Part shown: piece after piece, positions 17,936 to 26,493 of the stretch | How the letters are laid out: every line of letters begins with the position of its first letter | Numbering within the stretch: position 1 is the first letter of the stretch | Source of the DNA: Gammaproteobacteria bacterium | Lineage (GTDB): Bacteria > Pseudomonadota > Gammaproteobacteria > Burkholderiales > Rhodocyclaceae | Reading direction: 5' to 3' | DNA: 64,000 nucleotides | NCBI GenBank assembly: GCA_018824085.1 | Contig: JAHJHI010000013.1 | Location: 1-64,000, forward strand | The notes under the pieces: model-generated | Database searches by the model: none | Told to the model about the DNA's origin: nothing | What the model saw: the letters and a program-made list of their open reading frames with translations, nothing else | Position numbers and translations under genes: made by a program

Positions 17936-19126
17936 ATGAATACGGCATCCCAAGGCACACGCACCGCGGCATGGGTGGCCGGCTCGGACGCGCCCGAACG
18001 GAAGGAAGTGCGCATCGGCTTCATGCCGCTGACCGATTGTTCGTCGCTGGTGATGGCGGCCGAGCAGAAGTTCGACGAGAAGTACGGCATCAAGATACTG
18101 CTGTCCAAGGAGGCGTCCTGGGCGGCGGTGCGCGACAAGCTCGTCAACGGCGAACTGGACGCGGCGCACGTGCTGTACGGCCTCGTCTATGGCGTGCACA
18201 TGGGCATAGGCGGGCCGAAGAAGGACATGGCCGCGCTGATGACGCTGAACAACAACGGGCAGGGCATCTCTCTGTCCTCGCAGATGCGCGACGTCGGCGT
18301 CAGCGACGGCCAGACGCTGGCGCGTGCCGTTGCCGCGAACCCGTCCGGCACCTACACGTTCGCGCAGACCTTTCCGACCGGCACGCACGCCATGTGGCTG
18401 TACTACTGGCTGGCCGCGTTCGGCATCAATCCGTTCCGCGACGTGAAGAGCATCGTCGTGCCGCCGCCGCAGATGATAGACAACTGCCGCGTCGGCAACA
18501 TGCATGGCTTCTGCGTCGGCGAGCCGTGGAACCAGCGCGGCATCGCCGACGGCGTGAGCTTTTCCGTCGCGTCGTCGCAGGACGTGTGGGCCGATCACCC
18601 CGAGAAGGTGCTCGGCACCACCGCCGACTGGGCCGACCGCCATCCCAATACCGCACGCGCGCTGACGGCCGCCGTGCTCGAAGCCAGCCGCTGGATAGAC
18701 GCGTCGGCGTCGCATCGACGCCGGACGGCGGAGACGGTCGCGGCCAAGCCCTACATCAACACCGACATGGACGTCATTCTCGGACGGATGCTCGGGCGCT
18801 ACGAGGACGGGCTCGGCCGCAGCTGGGAAGACCCGAACGCGATGAAGTTCTTCAACGACGGCGCGGTGAACTTTCCCTACCTGTCCGACGGCATGTGGTT
18901 CCTGACGCAGCACCGGCGCTGGGGCCTGCTCGGCGAGGACCCGGACTACCGGGCCGTGGCGCGCGCGATCAACCGCATCGACATCTACACCCAGGCGGCC
19001 ACCGCTGCCGGCGTTGCGCTGCCGGCCAGCGACATGCGCAGCCACCGGCTGATGGATGGCGTGGTGTGGAACGGCAACGACCCGGCGCGCTACGCCAGCG
19101 CATTCAACGTGAACAACCTCGCCTGA
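17936..19126 (+). CDS. nasS: Nitrate sensor NasS (NrtA-like, cytoplasmic)
   Basis: A 396-residue NrtA/CmpA-family protein without any signal peptide; it starts MNTASQGTRTAAWVAG directly before the ligand-binding fold (RIGFMPLTDCSSLVMA). The motifs FAQTFPTGTHAMWLYYWLA and GFCVGEPWN are those of NasS-type sensors. NasS binds nitrate in the cytoplasm and releases NasT, unlike the secreted NrtA at 31189, which shares the fold. The start has GGAAGG 8 bases upstream. It is the first gene of a six-gene operon and is itself behind an ANTAR leader, unlike the common nasS-nasT order. Confidence 0.85.
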   Translation: MNTASQGTRTAAWVAGSDAPERKEVRIGFMPLTDCSSLVMAAEQKFDEKYGIKILLSKEASWAAVRDKLVNGELDAAHVLYGLVYGVHMGIGGPKKDMAALMTLNNNGQGISLSSQMRDVGVSDGQTLARAVAANPSGTYTFAQTFPTGTHAMWLYYWLAAFGINPFRDVKSIVVPPPQMIDNCRVGNMHGFCVGEPWNQRGIADGVSFSVASSQDVWADHPEKVLGTTADWADRHPNTARALTAAVLEASRWIDASASHRRRTAETVAAKPYINTDMDVILGRMLGRYEDGLGRSWEDPNAMKFFNDGAVNFPYLSDGMWFLTQHRRWGLLGEDPDYRAVARAINRIDIYTQAATAAGVALPASDMRSHRLMDGVVWNGNDPARYASAFNVNNLA

Positions 19127-19183
19127 ACGGGCGGTGCAGCGGCCCCGACACGACACGCCTCCGACACGGAACCGATCCTTGCC

Positions 19184-21187
19184 ATGAACAGCCCGCAGAC
19201 ACTCGATGCGCTGACCATGCCCGGCGCGAGCCACGCAGCGGACGACGCGCCGCTGCCGACCGTCGTCATCGGCAGCGGGCCGGTCGGCCTGCGCCTCGCC
19301 CACGAGCTGTGCGCGCGCAATCCGGGCGGTCGCGTCATCGTCTATGGCGACGAGCCGCAGGCGCCGTACAACCGCGTGAAGCTGTCGTCATGGCTGGCCG
19401 GCGAGATCGGCTACGGCGGCCTGGCCGGCGACGTGGCGCTGCCACCGCAAGCGCAGTGCGAGCTGCGGCTGGGCCGGCGCATCGCCGCCATCGACACCAC
19501 GGCGCAGGTCGTCACGGATGCGGCCGGCGAGCGCCAGCGCTACGGCGCGCTGGTGCTGGCGACCGGTTCGCGCCCGCGGGTGCCCGAGACGCCCGGCATG
19601 CAATTGCCGGGTGTCTATACCTTCCGGGATTTCGCCGATGCGCAGTCGCTGTTCGCGCGCCAGGTGCGCAGCCGCCACACCGTCGTGCTCGGCGGCGGCC
19701 TGCTCGGCATCGAAACGGCGCGCGGCATGCGGCGGCTCAATACCGACGTCACGCTGATCGACCATTCCGAACACCTGATGTCGCGCCAGCTCGACGCGCC
19801 GGGCGCAGCGCTGCTGCGCGATCACGTCGAGCGCGCAGGCATCCGGGTGCGGCTCAATGATCCGGTCATGGAAGTGCTCGGCGAGGAGCGGGTCAGCGGC
19901 GTGCGCCTGCTCGGCGGCGAATGCCTCGAGTGCGACACGCTGGTGCTGGCGACCGGCATCGTGGCCCGCATCGAACTGGCGCGCAGCGCGGGCATCGCGG
20001 TCGGCCGCGGCATCCGCGTCGACGACCGGATGCGCACGTCAGACCCGTACGTCTATGCCGTCGGCGAATGCGCCGAGCACCGAGGCATCGTCTATGGCCT
20101 GGTCGCGCCGGGCTACGAACAGGCGGCCGTCGCCGCGCACGTGATCAGCGGCGGCGACGCGAGCTATGCCGGCACGGTGTCGGCCACGCGGCTCAAGGTG
20201 CTGGGCGTGCCGGTGATGAGCATCGGTTCGGTCAGCGGCGCGCGAGCCGATCTTGCACGCGAGGTGCGTCACGCGTCGGCCGACGGCGAAGCCTGTCGCA
20301 GCGTCGTCGTGCGCCGCGGCGTCATCGTCGGCGCGACCTCGGTCGGTGTCTGGCCCGAGGCACGCCGCGTACAGGAGGCGGTCACCCACGGCCGGCGCGT
20401 CTGGCCCTGGCAGCTGTTGCGCTTCCGTCGCACCGGCATGCTGTGGCCCGACTCCGGCGCCGACTCGGTCACCGCGTGGCCGGCAGACGCCGTCGTATGC
20501 AACTGCACCGGCGTCACGCGCGCCCGGCTGGACGGCGCCATCGCCAGCGGATGCCGCAGCGTGGCCGAGCTGTCGGCCTGTACCGGTGCGTCGACGGTGT
20601 GCGGTTCATGCAAGCCGCAACTGGCTGAACTGCTCGGCGGCAGTGCGGCGCTCGAACCGGAGCGCGACGCCGGCTGGCTGTGGGGCGGCGGCCTCGCGGC
20701 GCTGCTGCTGGCGGCGCTGGTCTGGCTGCCGCTGGACATTCCCTATCCCGATACCGCGTCGCTGCGCGTGCATTGGGATCTGCTGTGGCGCGACGGATTC
20801 GTGAAGCAGGTGAGCGGTTTCACGCTGCTCGGCATCGCCGTGCTGCTGGCGGCGCTGTCGCTGCGCAAACGCGTGCCCGCGCTGGCGAAGACCGGACGCT
20901 ATGCGACCTGGCGCGCACTGCACATCGGTCTGGGCGTCGCCGTGCTGGTCGCCCTGGCCGTGCATGCGGGCGGACGCATGGGCAGCAACCTGAATCTGTG
21001 GCTGTCGGCATGCATGGCCGGTGCCGCGCTGGCCGGCGCGTTCGCCAGTCTGGGCATCGCGCGCAACCACGTGCCGGCGCATCCGGCGCGGCGCTGGCGT
21101 CCGGCCGCCACCTGGGTCCACGTGCTGCTGCTGTGGCCGCTGCCGGTGCTGCTCGGCTTCCACATCCTGAAGACCTACTGGTACTGA
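19184..21187 (+). CDS. NAD(P)H/FAD/[2Fe-2S] oxidoreductase fused to a putative di-heme b membrane domain
   Basis: A 667-residue fusion. Residues about 20-420 form a NirB/NasC-like FAD/NAD(P)H reductase: GSGPVGLRLAHEL (FAD), GGGLLGIETARGM (NAD). Residues 439-476 carry a BFD-type [2Fe-2S] motif, CxC-X31-CxxC (CNC at 439, CGSC at 473). The siroheme half of NirB is absent. The C-terminal about 180 residues hold four or five transmembrane segments, two of which carry His pairs spaced H-X13-H (His580/594 and His646/660), as in di-heme cytochromes b. It probably moves electrons from NADH across the membrane to the cytochrome encoded two bases downstream. The acceptor reaction is not known. Confidence 0.8.
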   Translation: MNSPQTLDALTMPGASHAADDAPLPTVVIGSGPVGLRLAHELCARNPGGRVIVYGDEPQAPYNRVKLSSWLAGEIGYGGLAGDVALPPQAQCELRLGRRIAAIDTTAQVVTDAAGERQRYGALVLATGSRPRVPETPGMQLPGVYTFRDFADAQSLFARQVRSRHTVVLGGGLLGIETARGMRRLNTDVTLIDHSEHLMSRQLDAPGAALLRDHVERAGIRVRLNDPVMEVLGEERVSGVRLLGGECLECDTLVLATGIVARIELARSAGIAVGRGIRVDDRMRTSDPYVYAVGECAEHRGIVYGLVAPGYEQAAVAAHVISGGDASYAGTVSATRLKVLGVPVMSIGSVSGARADLAREVRHASADGEACRSVVVRRGVIVGATSVGVWPEARRVQEAVTHGRRVWPWQLLRFRRTGMLWPDSGADSVTAWPADAVVCNCTGVTRARLDGAIASGCRSVAELSACTGASTVCGSCKPQLAELLGGSAALEPERDAGWLWGGGLAALLLAALVWLPLDIPYPDTASLRVHWDLLWRDGFVKQVSGFTLLGIAVLLAALSLRKRVPALAKTGRYATWRALHIGLGVAVLVALAVHAGGRMGSNLNLWLSACMAGAALAGAFASLGIARNHVPAHPARRWRPAATWVHVLLLWPLPVLLGFHILKTYWY

Positions 21188-21189
21188 GC

Positions 21190-22650
21190 ATGAGCGCGAC
21201 GACATCGAGGAACCGCCTGCTGTGGCTGACCTGGACCGTGCTCAGCGCGCTGTCCGCCGGGCTGTTGTGGTTCGGGCTGCAGGCGGGCACGGAGGCGCCG
21301 GGGCCGATGAACGTCGTGCGCACCGCCTTCCTGCCGGGGCAGACCAGCCACGGCCATCACCAGATCGAGCTGGCCTGTTCGACCTGCCACGGCAGCGAAG
21401 CCTTCACGGCCGCGGACGTGATGCAGGACGCCTGTACGCAGTGCCACGGCGCCGAACTGAAGAACGTGGATGACTCGCACCCGCGCAGCAAGTTCACCGA
21501 TCCGCGCAACGCCGAGCGGGCGGCGCGTCTGGACGCCGCGCACTGCGTCACCTGCCACGTCGAGCACAAGCCCGACATCACGCATGCCATGGGGGTGACG
21601 CTGCCGACGGATTTCTGCGTCATCTGCCACCAGGATGTCGCCGATGACCGCCCGAGCCACGCCGGGCTGGGTTTCGACACCTGCGCCAGCAGCGGTTGCC
21701 ACAACTTCCATGACAACCGTGCGCTGTATGGCGACTTCCTCGTCAAGCACGCCGGCAAACCCGACCTGCTGGACACGCGCGAAGTGCTGCCACGTGACTG
21801 GAAGACGGTGCTGGAGGAGTTGTACGAGAGCTACCCGATAGACCGCTTCCCGCTGCAGGCGCTGACCGAGCCGGATGCCCCCGCCGGCAAGGGCAGCGCA
21901 CAGGTGCATGACGAGGTGAACAAGGACTGGCTGGCAACGTCGCACGCGAAGGCCGGCGTCAACTGCAGCGGCTGCCATGAGGTCGCGCCGGCGGCCGGAC
22001 AGCCGGCGATGTGGGCGGACCGCCCCGATCACACCGTGTGCGCCACCTGCCACAAGCCGGAAGTGAACACCTTCCTCGCCGGCAGGCACGGCATGCGGCT
22101 GGCCGCCGGCATGCCGGCGATGACACCGGCGGAAGCCATGATTCCGATGAAGGCGGACGCGCCGCATGACGGCATCGGCTGCACCACCTGCCACGGCGCG
22201 CACCGGTTCGATACCGCGCACGCGGCGACCGACGGCTGCCTCGCCTGCCACGCCGACGAGCACAGCAAGGCGTTCGGCGCATCGCCACACGCCGCGCTCG
22301 CAGCGAAGGAGGCGAGCGGGGCGCTGCCGGCCGGCAGCGCGGTGACCTGCGCCACCTGCCACATGCCGCGCATCGAGCACCGCACCGACGACGTGCGCCG
22401 CACGCTGGTGCAGCACAACCAGAACGACACGCTGCGCCCGTCCGACAAGATGCTGCGCCCGGTCTGCATGCGCTGCCACAGCCTGCAGTTCTCGATCGAC
22501 GCGCTGGCCGATGCCGGGCTGGTCGCGCGCAACTTCAGGGGCAAGCCTTCGCTTCATGTCGAAAGCATCGACTGGGCGCTGAAGGATGCCGCGCGAGCCG
22601 AGGCGGAACGCCAGGCCGCGAAAACCGGAAACCCCGATGGGCAGCCATGA
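21190..22650 (+). CDS. Undecaheme membrane-anchored cytochrome c
   Basis: A 486-residue protein with one N-terminal hydrophobic helix (about 10-27, uncleaved anchor or signal) and eleven heme c motifs: ten CXXCH (the first at residue 63, the last CMRCH at 426) plus one CX4CH (CASSGCH, about residue 169). A region of about 100 residues lacking motifs splits the hemes into groups of five and six. No CXXCK motif is present, so it is not an obvious NrfA-type nitrite reductase. It most resembles periplasmic multiheme electron carriers. ATG two bases after the flavoprotein stop, so the genes are coupled. Confidence 0.8.
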   Translation: MSATTSRNRLLWLTWTVLSALSAGLLWFGLQAGTEAPGPMNVVRTAFLPGQTSHGHHQIELACSTCHGSEAFTAADVMQDACTQCHGAELKNVDDSHPRSKFTDPRNAERAARLDAAHCVTCHVEHKPDITHAMGVTLPTDFCVICHQDVADDRPSHAGLGFDTCASSGCHNFHDNRALYGDFLVKHAGKPDLLDTREVLPRDWKTVLEELYESYPIDRFPLQALTEPDAPAGKGSAQVHDEVNKDWLATSHAKAGVNCSGCHEVAPAAGQPAMWADRPDHTVCATCHKPEVNTFLAGRHGMRLAAGMPAMTPAEAMIPMKADAPHDGIGCTTCHGAHRFDTAHAATDGCLACHADEHSKAFGASPHAALAAKEASGALPAGSAVTCATCHMPRIEHRTDDVRRTLVQHNQNDTLRPSDKMLRPVCMRCHSLQFSIDALADAGLVARNFRGKPSLHVESIDWALKDAARAEAERQAAKTGNPDGQP

Positions 22651-22699
22651 ACTGCGCACCGGACACCCCCGCCATCCACCCGCCCTCAGGAGCATTGCC

Positions 22700-23263
22700 A
22701 TGAAAGTGATCCGCCTCTTCACCGCAGCATCCACCCTCGCGCTCAGCGCCGGTCTCACCCAGGCTGCCGACACCGCCGGCTGGAGCTACAAGGACATTGC
22801 CGACGCGCTGCATGCCGTCATGGAATCCGATCGCACCGTCTATACCCGGCTCATCGTCAACCGCCTGCAGAACGAGGAGAAGGTCATCAAGGCAAGCGAG
22901 CACTGGAAGGACGACAAGGCGCTGGTGCTGCCGGCGCAGATGTTCCGCTTCGGCGCGGAAATGGTGGCCGAGAAGGACGCCGGCTTCACCTATTCGTTGC
23001 TGTCCGAGTGGCCGATCAACAAGCAGAACGCGGCCAAGACCGACGTCGAGAAGGCCGGTCTGTCCGAGATCGCGAAAACCGGCAAGCCCTTCTACAAGGA
23101 GGAAACGCTGGGCGGCAAGAAATTCTTCACCGCCGTCTATCCGGACAAGGCCGTCGCCAAGGCCTGCATCAGCTGTCACAACGACCACAAGGACACGCCG
23201 CGCCGTGACTTCAAGATGGGCGAAGTGATGGGCGGCGTGGTGCTGCGCCTGCCGATGAAGTGA
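22700..23263 (+). CDS. Periplasmic DUF3365/Tll0287-like c-type heme protein
   Basis: A 187-residue protein with a clear signal peptide (ending GLTQAADT, about residue 21) and a single heme motif CISCH near residue 157. The fold signature (KDIADALHAVMES... AVYPDKAVAKACISCHNDH) matches the Tll0287-like/DUF3365 family, a PAS-like domain with c-type heme. AGGAG precedes the ATG. The family is linked to redox sensing or electron transfer; here the position in a cytochrome operon favours a periplasmic electron-transfer or sensing role. Confidence 0.8.
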   Translation: MKVIRLFTAASTLALSAGLTQAADTAGWSYKDIADALHAVMESDRTVYTRLIVNRLQNEEKVIKASEHWKDDKALVLPAQMFRFGAEMVAEKDAGFTYSLLSEWPINKQNAAKTDVEKAGLSEIAKTGKPFYKEETLGGKKFFTAVYPDKAVAKACISCHNDHKDTPRRDFKMGEVMGGVVLRLPMK

Positions 23264-23270
23264 GGCCGTG

Positions 23271-23636
23271 ATGAGCACGCAGCACATCCGTCTTGTCGTC
23301 GTGCTGGGCGCACTGGTCTGGCCGTTGCACGCGGCGGCGGCCGGTGGCGGCTGGCCGGAATTCGACGACGCGCATCTGCAGGCCGGGCGCGAAGTGTGGC
23401 TCGGCACCTGTCGCGAGTGCCATGCCAATTCGCTGTCCGACGCGCCGCAGGCTAAGGACCGTGACGCCTGGCGCCCGCGCGCCGCGAAGGGGCGCGAGGC
23501 GCTGTACCGGCACGCGCTCGACGGCTTCGAGGGGCCGTCCGGCACCGAAATGCCGGCGCGTGGCGGCAATGCGTCACTCACCGACGCCGAGGTGAAATCG
23601 GCCGTCGATTACATGTTGAAAGTCGCCGTGCCCTGA
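23271..23636 (+). CDS. Small monoheme cytochrome c (class I/c5-like)
   Basis: A 121-residue periplasmic cytochrome with a signal peptide (ending HAAAAGG, about residue 22), heme motif CRECH near residue 45, a candidate axial Met in TEMPARGGN near residue 95 and a C-terminal helix (LTDAEVKSAVDYMLK). It starts seven bases after the previous stop; GTG at 23268 is an alternative in-frame start. It likely shuttles electrons to or from the undecaheme cytochrome. Confidence 0.85.
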   Translation: MSTQHIRLVVVLGALVWPLHAAAAGGGWPEFDDAHLQAGREVWLGTCRECHANSLSDAPQAKDRDAWRPRAAKGREALYRHALDGFEGPSGTEMPARGGNASLTDAEVKSAVDYMLKVAVP

Positions 23637-23672
23637 GCGGGCAAGGCGCGAAACCCGAACGAGGAACACATC

Positions 23673-24083
23673 ATGACTCCGCAACAAATCGATACGCTCA
23701 AGTCGTCCTGGGCCAAGGTGGTGCCGATCAAGGACACCGCGGCCGAACTGTTCTACGGCAAGCTGTTCGAGCTTGACCCGGCCGTCAAGCCGCTGTTCAG
23801 CGGCGACATGAAGGAGCAGGGCCGCAAGCTGATGGCCGCGATCAACACCGTGGTGAACGGCGTGGACAATCTCGCGCCGATGATTCCGGTGCTGCAGGAG
23901 ATGGGCAAGCGCCACGTCGCCTACGGCGTGACGGACGCGCACTACGACACCGTCGGCGCGGCGCTGATCTGGACGCTGGGCCAGGGGCTGGGCGACGGCT
24001 TCACGCCTGACGTGAAGGACGTCTGGGTCGGCGCCTACGGCACCATCTCGGGCGTCATGAAGGAGGCCGCAGCGACCGCCTGA
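23673..24083 (+). CDS. Single-domain bacterial globin
   Basis: A 136-residue single-domain globin, family length, without reductase domain or signal peptide. The proximal His lies in GKRHVAYGVTDAHYDTVG (about residue 85), and helix B/E features follow VPIKDTAAELFYGKLFELDPAVKPLF. Such globins bind O2 or NO and with a reductase act as NO dioxygenase. As last gene of a NasST-controlled operon, protection from NO or nitrite-derived species is the best guess. A 9-bp inverted repeat (24091-24099 with 24113-24121) follows but has no U-run. Confidence 0.88.
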   Translation: MTPQQIDTLKSSWAKVVPIKDTAAELFYGKLFELDPAVKPLFSGDMKEQGRKLMAAINTVVNGVDNLAPMIPVLQEMGKRHVAYGVTDAHYDTVGAALIWTLGQGLGDGFTPDVKDVWVGAYGTISGVMKEAAATA

Positions 24084-24165
24084 GCGTCGCGCACGGCCGT
24101 TCGCGGTGCGGGCGGCCGTGCCGTCCGGCGCTATCATCACGGCTCGACGTTTCCGTGGTCATGGC

Positions 24166-24867
24166 ATGCCGGACGCACCCCTTTCGCTGTTGCTGGTCGA
24201 CGATGACCACGAACTGAGCGCGCTGCTGGGCGAGTACATCGCGAACGAAGGTTTTGCGGTGGAGCACCTGAGCGATGGCGCACAGGCACTGGAGCGGTTG
24301 CGCAACGCCCGCGTCGACATCGTCGTGCTCGACGTCATGATGCCGCTGATGTCGGGCATCGAAGTGCTGCGGCGCCTGCGGGCGTTCTCCGGCGTGCCCG
24401 TGCTCATGCTGACGGCGCGCGGCGATGATATCGATTGCGTGCTGGCACTGGAACTCGGCGCCGACGACTACGTGCAGAAGCCCTGCGCGCCGCGCGAGCT
24501 CGTCGCGCGGCTGCGCGCCATCCTGCGCCGCATGTCGGCGCTTCGCACGCACGCGGCGGCGTCCGGCAGCATTGTCGTCGGGGCGCTGGCCGTGTGGCCG
24601 CAGCGCCGCGCGGCCGAATACGGCAGCACGCCGATCGCGCTCACCAGCACCGAATACAGCCTGCTTGAAGTGCTGATGCGCCACGCCGGCAGCGTCGTGT
24701 CGAAGAACGACCTGTCGCTGAAGGCGCTGGGCCGGGCGATGGGGCCGTACGACCGCAATGTCGATGTTCATGTCAGCGCCATCCGCCAGAAGATCGCGCC
24801 GCTCTCCGGCGGCCGTGCGCTGATCCAGACCGTGCGCGGCGTCGGCTACCAGCTCGTGCGCGACTGA
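24166..24867 (+). CDS. OmpR-family response regulator, CpxR-like
   Basis: A 233-residue regulator: receiver (1-120; VDDDHELS, phospho-Asp in VVLDVMMPLMSG, Lys in VQKPCAPREL) and winged helix (about 140-230; LTSTEYSLLEVLMRHAGSVVSK, DRNVDVHVSAIRQKI). The domain is closest to the CpxR subgroup. ATG at 24166; an upstream GTG at 24157 is possible. Its stop overlaps the kinase start by one base. A triple CpxR-type repeat sits before the EF-hand gene downstream, a likely target. Confidence 0.85.
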   Translation: MPDAPLSLLLVDDDHELSALLGEYIANEGFAVEHLSDGAQALERLRNARVDIVVLDVMMPLMSGIEVLRRLRAFSGVPVLMLTARGDDIDCVLALELGADDYVQKPCAPRELVARLRAILRRMSALRTHAAASGSIVVGALAVWPQRRAAEYGSTPIALTSTEYSLLEVLMRHAGSVVSKNDLSLKALGRAMGPYDRNVDVHVSAIRQKIAPLSGGRALIQTVRGVGYQLVRD

Positions 24868-26150
24868 TGGGGCGCCTTTTCTGGAAGCTCTTCGCGGCCT
24901 TCGTCATGGCGCTGGCGCTGTCCGGCCTGCTCGTCGCCGCCACGCTGTCCGTGCTGATGCCGGGCGCGCGCGGCCCGGCGCCGCGTGCGGCATTCATGGC
25001 CGACACCGCCGCGCGCATGCTGCAGTCGACCGACGCGGATACCGTGCGCACGCTGCTTGAGAGCTGGCGCGACGCGGCAGACGCGCGCCCGCGTGTGGTC
25101 GGGCCGGACGGCCGCGAGCTGCTCGGACGCGAAGCGGGTGACGGACGTGGCGCAGGGGGCCGGATCATCGACGTCGATGTCGCCGGCGCGACCTGGCGCG
25201 TCATCGAAGGCCGGCGCATGAGCGGGCCGCCGACTCGCGGCGGATGGCGACTGCCGCCGCCGCCCTTCATTGAAATCGTTGCCGGCGTGCTCGGCGCGCT
25301 CGCCTTCAGCGCGGCCCTCGCGTGGTATCTGTCGCGCCCGGTGCGCCATCTGCACCGGGCGTTCGACGCGCTCGCCAAGGGGCGGCTGGATGTGCGCGTC
25401 GCGCCGCTCATCGGCTCCCGGCGCGACGAGATCGCCGACCTCGGCCGCGGCTTCGACCGCATGGCGGCGCAGATCGAACATCTGTTGCAAGCGCAGCGCA
25501 CGCTGCTGCACGACGTGTCACACGAGCTGCGCTCGCCGCTGGCGCGCATGACGGCGGCCATCGGACTCGCGCGGCAGGACCCGGCACGCGGCGACGCCAT
25601 GTTCGAGCGCGTCGAGCGCGAGGCGGCCCGGCTGGACGTACTGGTGGGAGAGCTGCTGGGGCTGTCGCGGCTGGAGTACGACGCCGGGCGCAGCGCGCCG
25701 CAGAACGTGGACCTGCGCGCGCTGCTGCAGCAGGTGGCTGACGACGCGCGCTTCGAGGCGCGCGCGGGCGGCGGCGACGTGGAACTCGTCGCCGTGGCGG
25801 CACGGGTCAGCGGCCATGCGGAACTGCTGCGCCGCGCACTCGACAACGTGCTGCGCAATGCCGTGAAGCACGCGCCGGCCGGGCGTTGCGTACAGGTGGT
25901 TCTCGCAGCCGGTGCGGGCACGGCGCGCATTGCGGTGACCGACTGCGGCGGCGGCGTTGCCGAAGCCGAGCTCGAACGCATCTTCGACCCGTTCTTCCGC
26001 ACGGCCCGGGGCGAGGCCGAGAACGGCTGCGGGCTCGGCCTCGCCATCGCGCGGCGCGCGGTCGAAGCGCATGGCGGCACCATAGGCGCGAGCAATGCGC
26101 CCGGCGGCGGACTGCGCATCGACATCGTGCTGCCGCTCGCGGCGCACTGA
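24867..26150 (+). CDS. Sensor histidine kinase, CpxA-like
   Basis: A 427-residue kinase: transmembrane helix about 8-32, a small periplasmic domain of about 95 residues, second helix about 130-155 preceded by a Pro-rich stretch (RLPPPPF), HAMP (to about 205), HisKA with the phospho-acceptor in LLHDVSHELRSPL (His about 217), and HATPase with DNVLRNAVKHAP (N box), TDCGGGV and CGLGLAIARR (G boxes). Start overlaps the regulator stop (TGATG). Confidence 0.88.
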   Translation: MGRLFWKLFAAFVMALALSGLLVAATLSVLMPGARGPAPRAAFMADTAARMLQSTDADTVRTLLESWRDAADARPRVVGPDGRELLGREAGDGRGAGGRIIDVDVAGATWRVIEGRRMSGPPTRGGWRLPPPPFIEIVAGVLGALAFSAALAWYLSRPVRHLHRAFDALAKGRLDVRVAPLIGSRRDEIADLGRGFDRMAAQIEHLLQAQRTLLHDVSHELRSPLARMTAAIGLARQDPARGDAMFERVEREAARLDVLVGELLGLSRLEYDAGRSAPQNVDLRALLQQVADDARFEARAGGGDVELVAVAARVSGHAELLRRALDNVLRNAVKHAPAGRCVQVVLAAGAGTARIAVTDCGGGVAEAELERIFDPFFRTARGEAENGCGLGLAIARRAVEAHGGTIGASNAPGGGLRIDIVLPLAAH

Positions 26151-26493
26151 CGCGGCGTCTTTACGCGATGCCGGGCGGCAGCATCTGCCGTGCCGGTGCC
26201 TGCCGCCGCCCGCGATGCACCGCGCCGCCCTGACCGGCATTCCTGCCGCCCTTGCCGCATTTTCCGATCCATGACAATCGGGTCGGCCTGCGCGCCGTTG
26301 TGTGAAGACCGGCGTGTCCTGCCCGGCGGTTCCTTTACGCTTCCTTACCCGTCTTTACCCGCGCAGCCCGTCAGTGCGCGCGCTTCTGGCCGATAACTTG
26401 CCATGAAGGCATACGGGGCCGATGTATCCGGGGCCCGTGCCCGCTGCGCGATTCCGCCGCTGCGGGCGTCCATCAACCCGAAGGGAGTGCGAA
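26151..26493. other. Leader region of the EF-hand gene
   Basis: No gene is visible. It contains the three phased TTTAC/CTTAC elements at 26333-26357 and a good Shine-Dalgarno (AAGGGAG at 26481-26487) before the ATG at 26494. A single further TTTAC lies at 26160. Confidence 0.6.
26333..26357 (-). promoter_or_regulatory. Triple CpxR-type direct repeat
   Basis: TTTAC (26333-26337), CTTAC (26343-26347) and TTTAC (26353-26357) are spaced exactly 10 bp start to start. On the minus strand this reads GTAAA-N5-GTAAG-N5-GTAAA. CpxR boxes are GTAAA pairs with 4-8 bp between them. The array lies 137 bp upstream of the EF-hand start and 183 bp downstream of the CpxA-like kinase gene. Confidence 0.6.

Noticed and set aside
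17936-19126. Second periplasmic NrtA nitrate-binding protein
   Set aside because: No signal peptide, NasT-linked context and NasS-type motifs; the secreted NrtA is the separate gene at 31189.
19184-21187. Full assimilatory nitrite reductase NirB
   Set aside because: The FAD/NADH and [2Fe-2S] parts match but the sulfite/nitrite reductase and siroheme-binding domains are missing and replaced by membrane helices.
21190-22650. NrfA or octaheme nitrite reductase
   Set aside because: Heme number and spacing differ and no CXXCK catalytic heme motif is present, so only an electron-transfer role is supported.
24091-24121. Terminator after the globin gene
   Set aside because: The 9-bp inverted repeat GCACGGCCG/CGGCCGTGC is real but there is no U-run after it.
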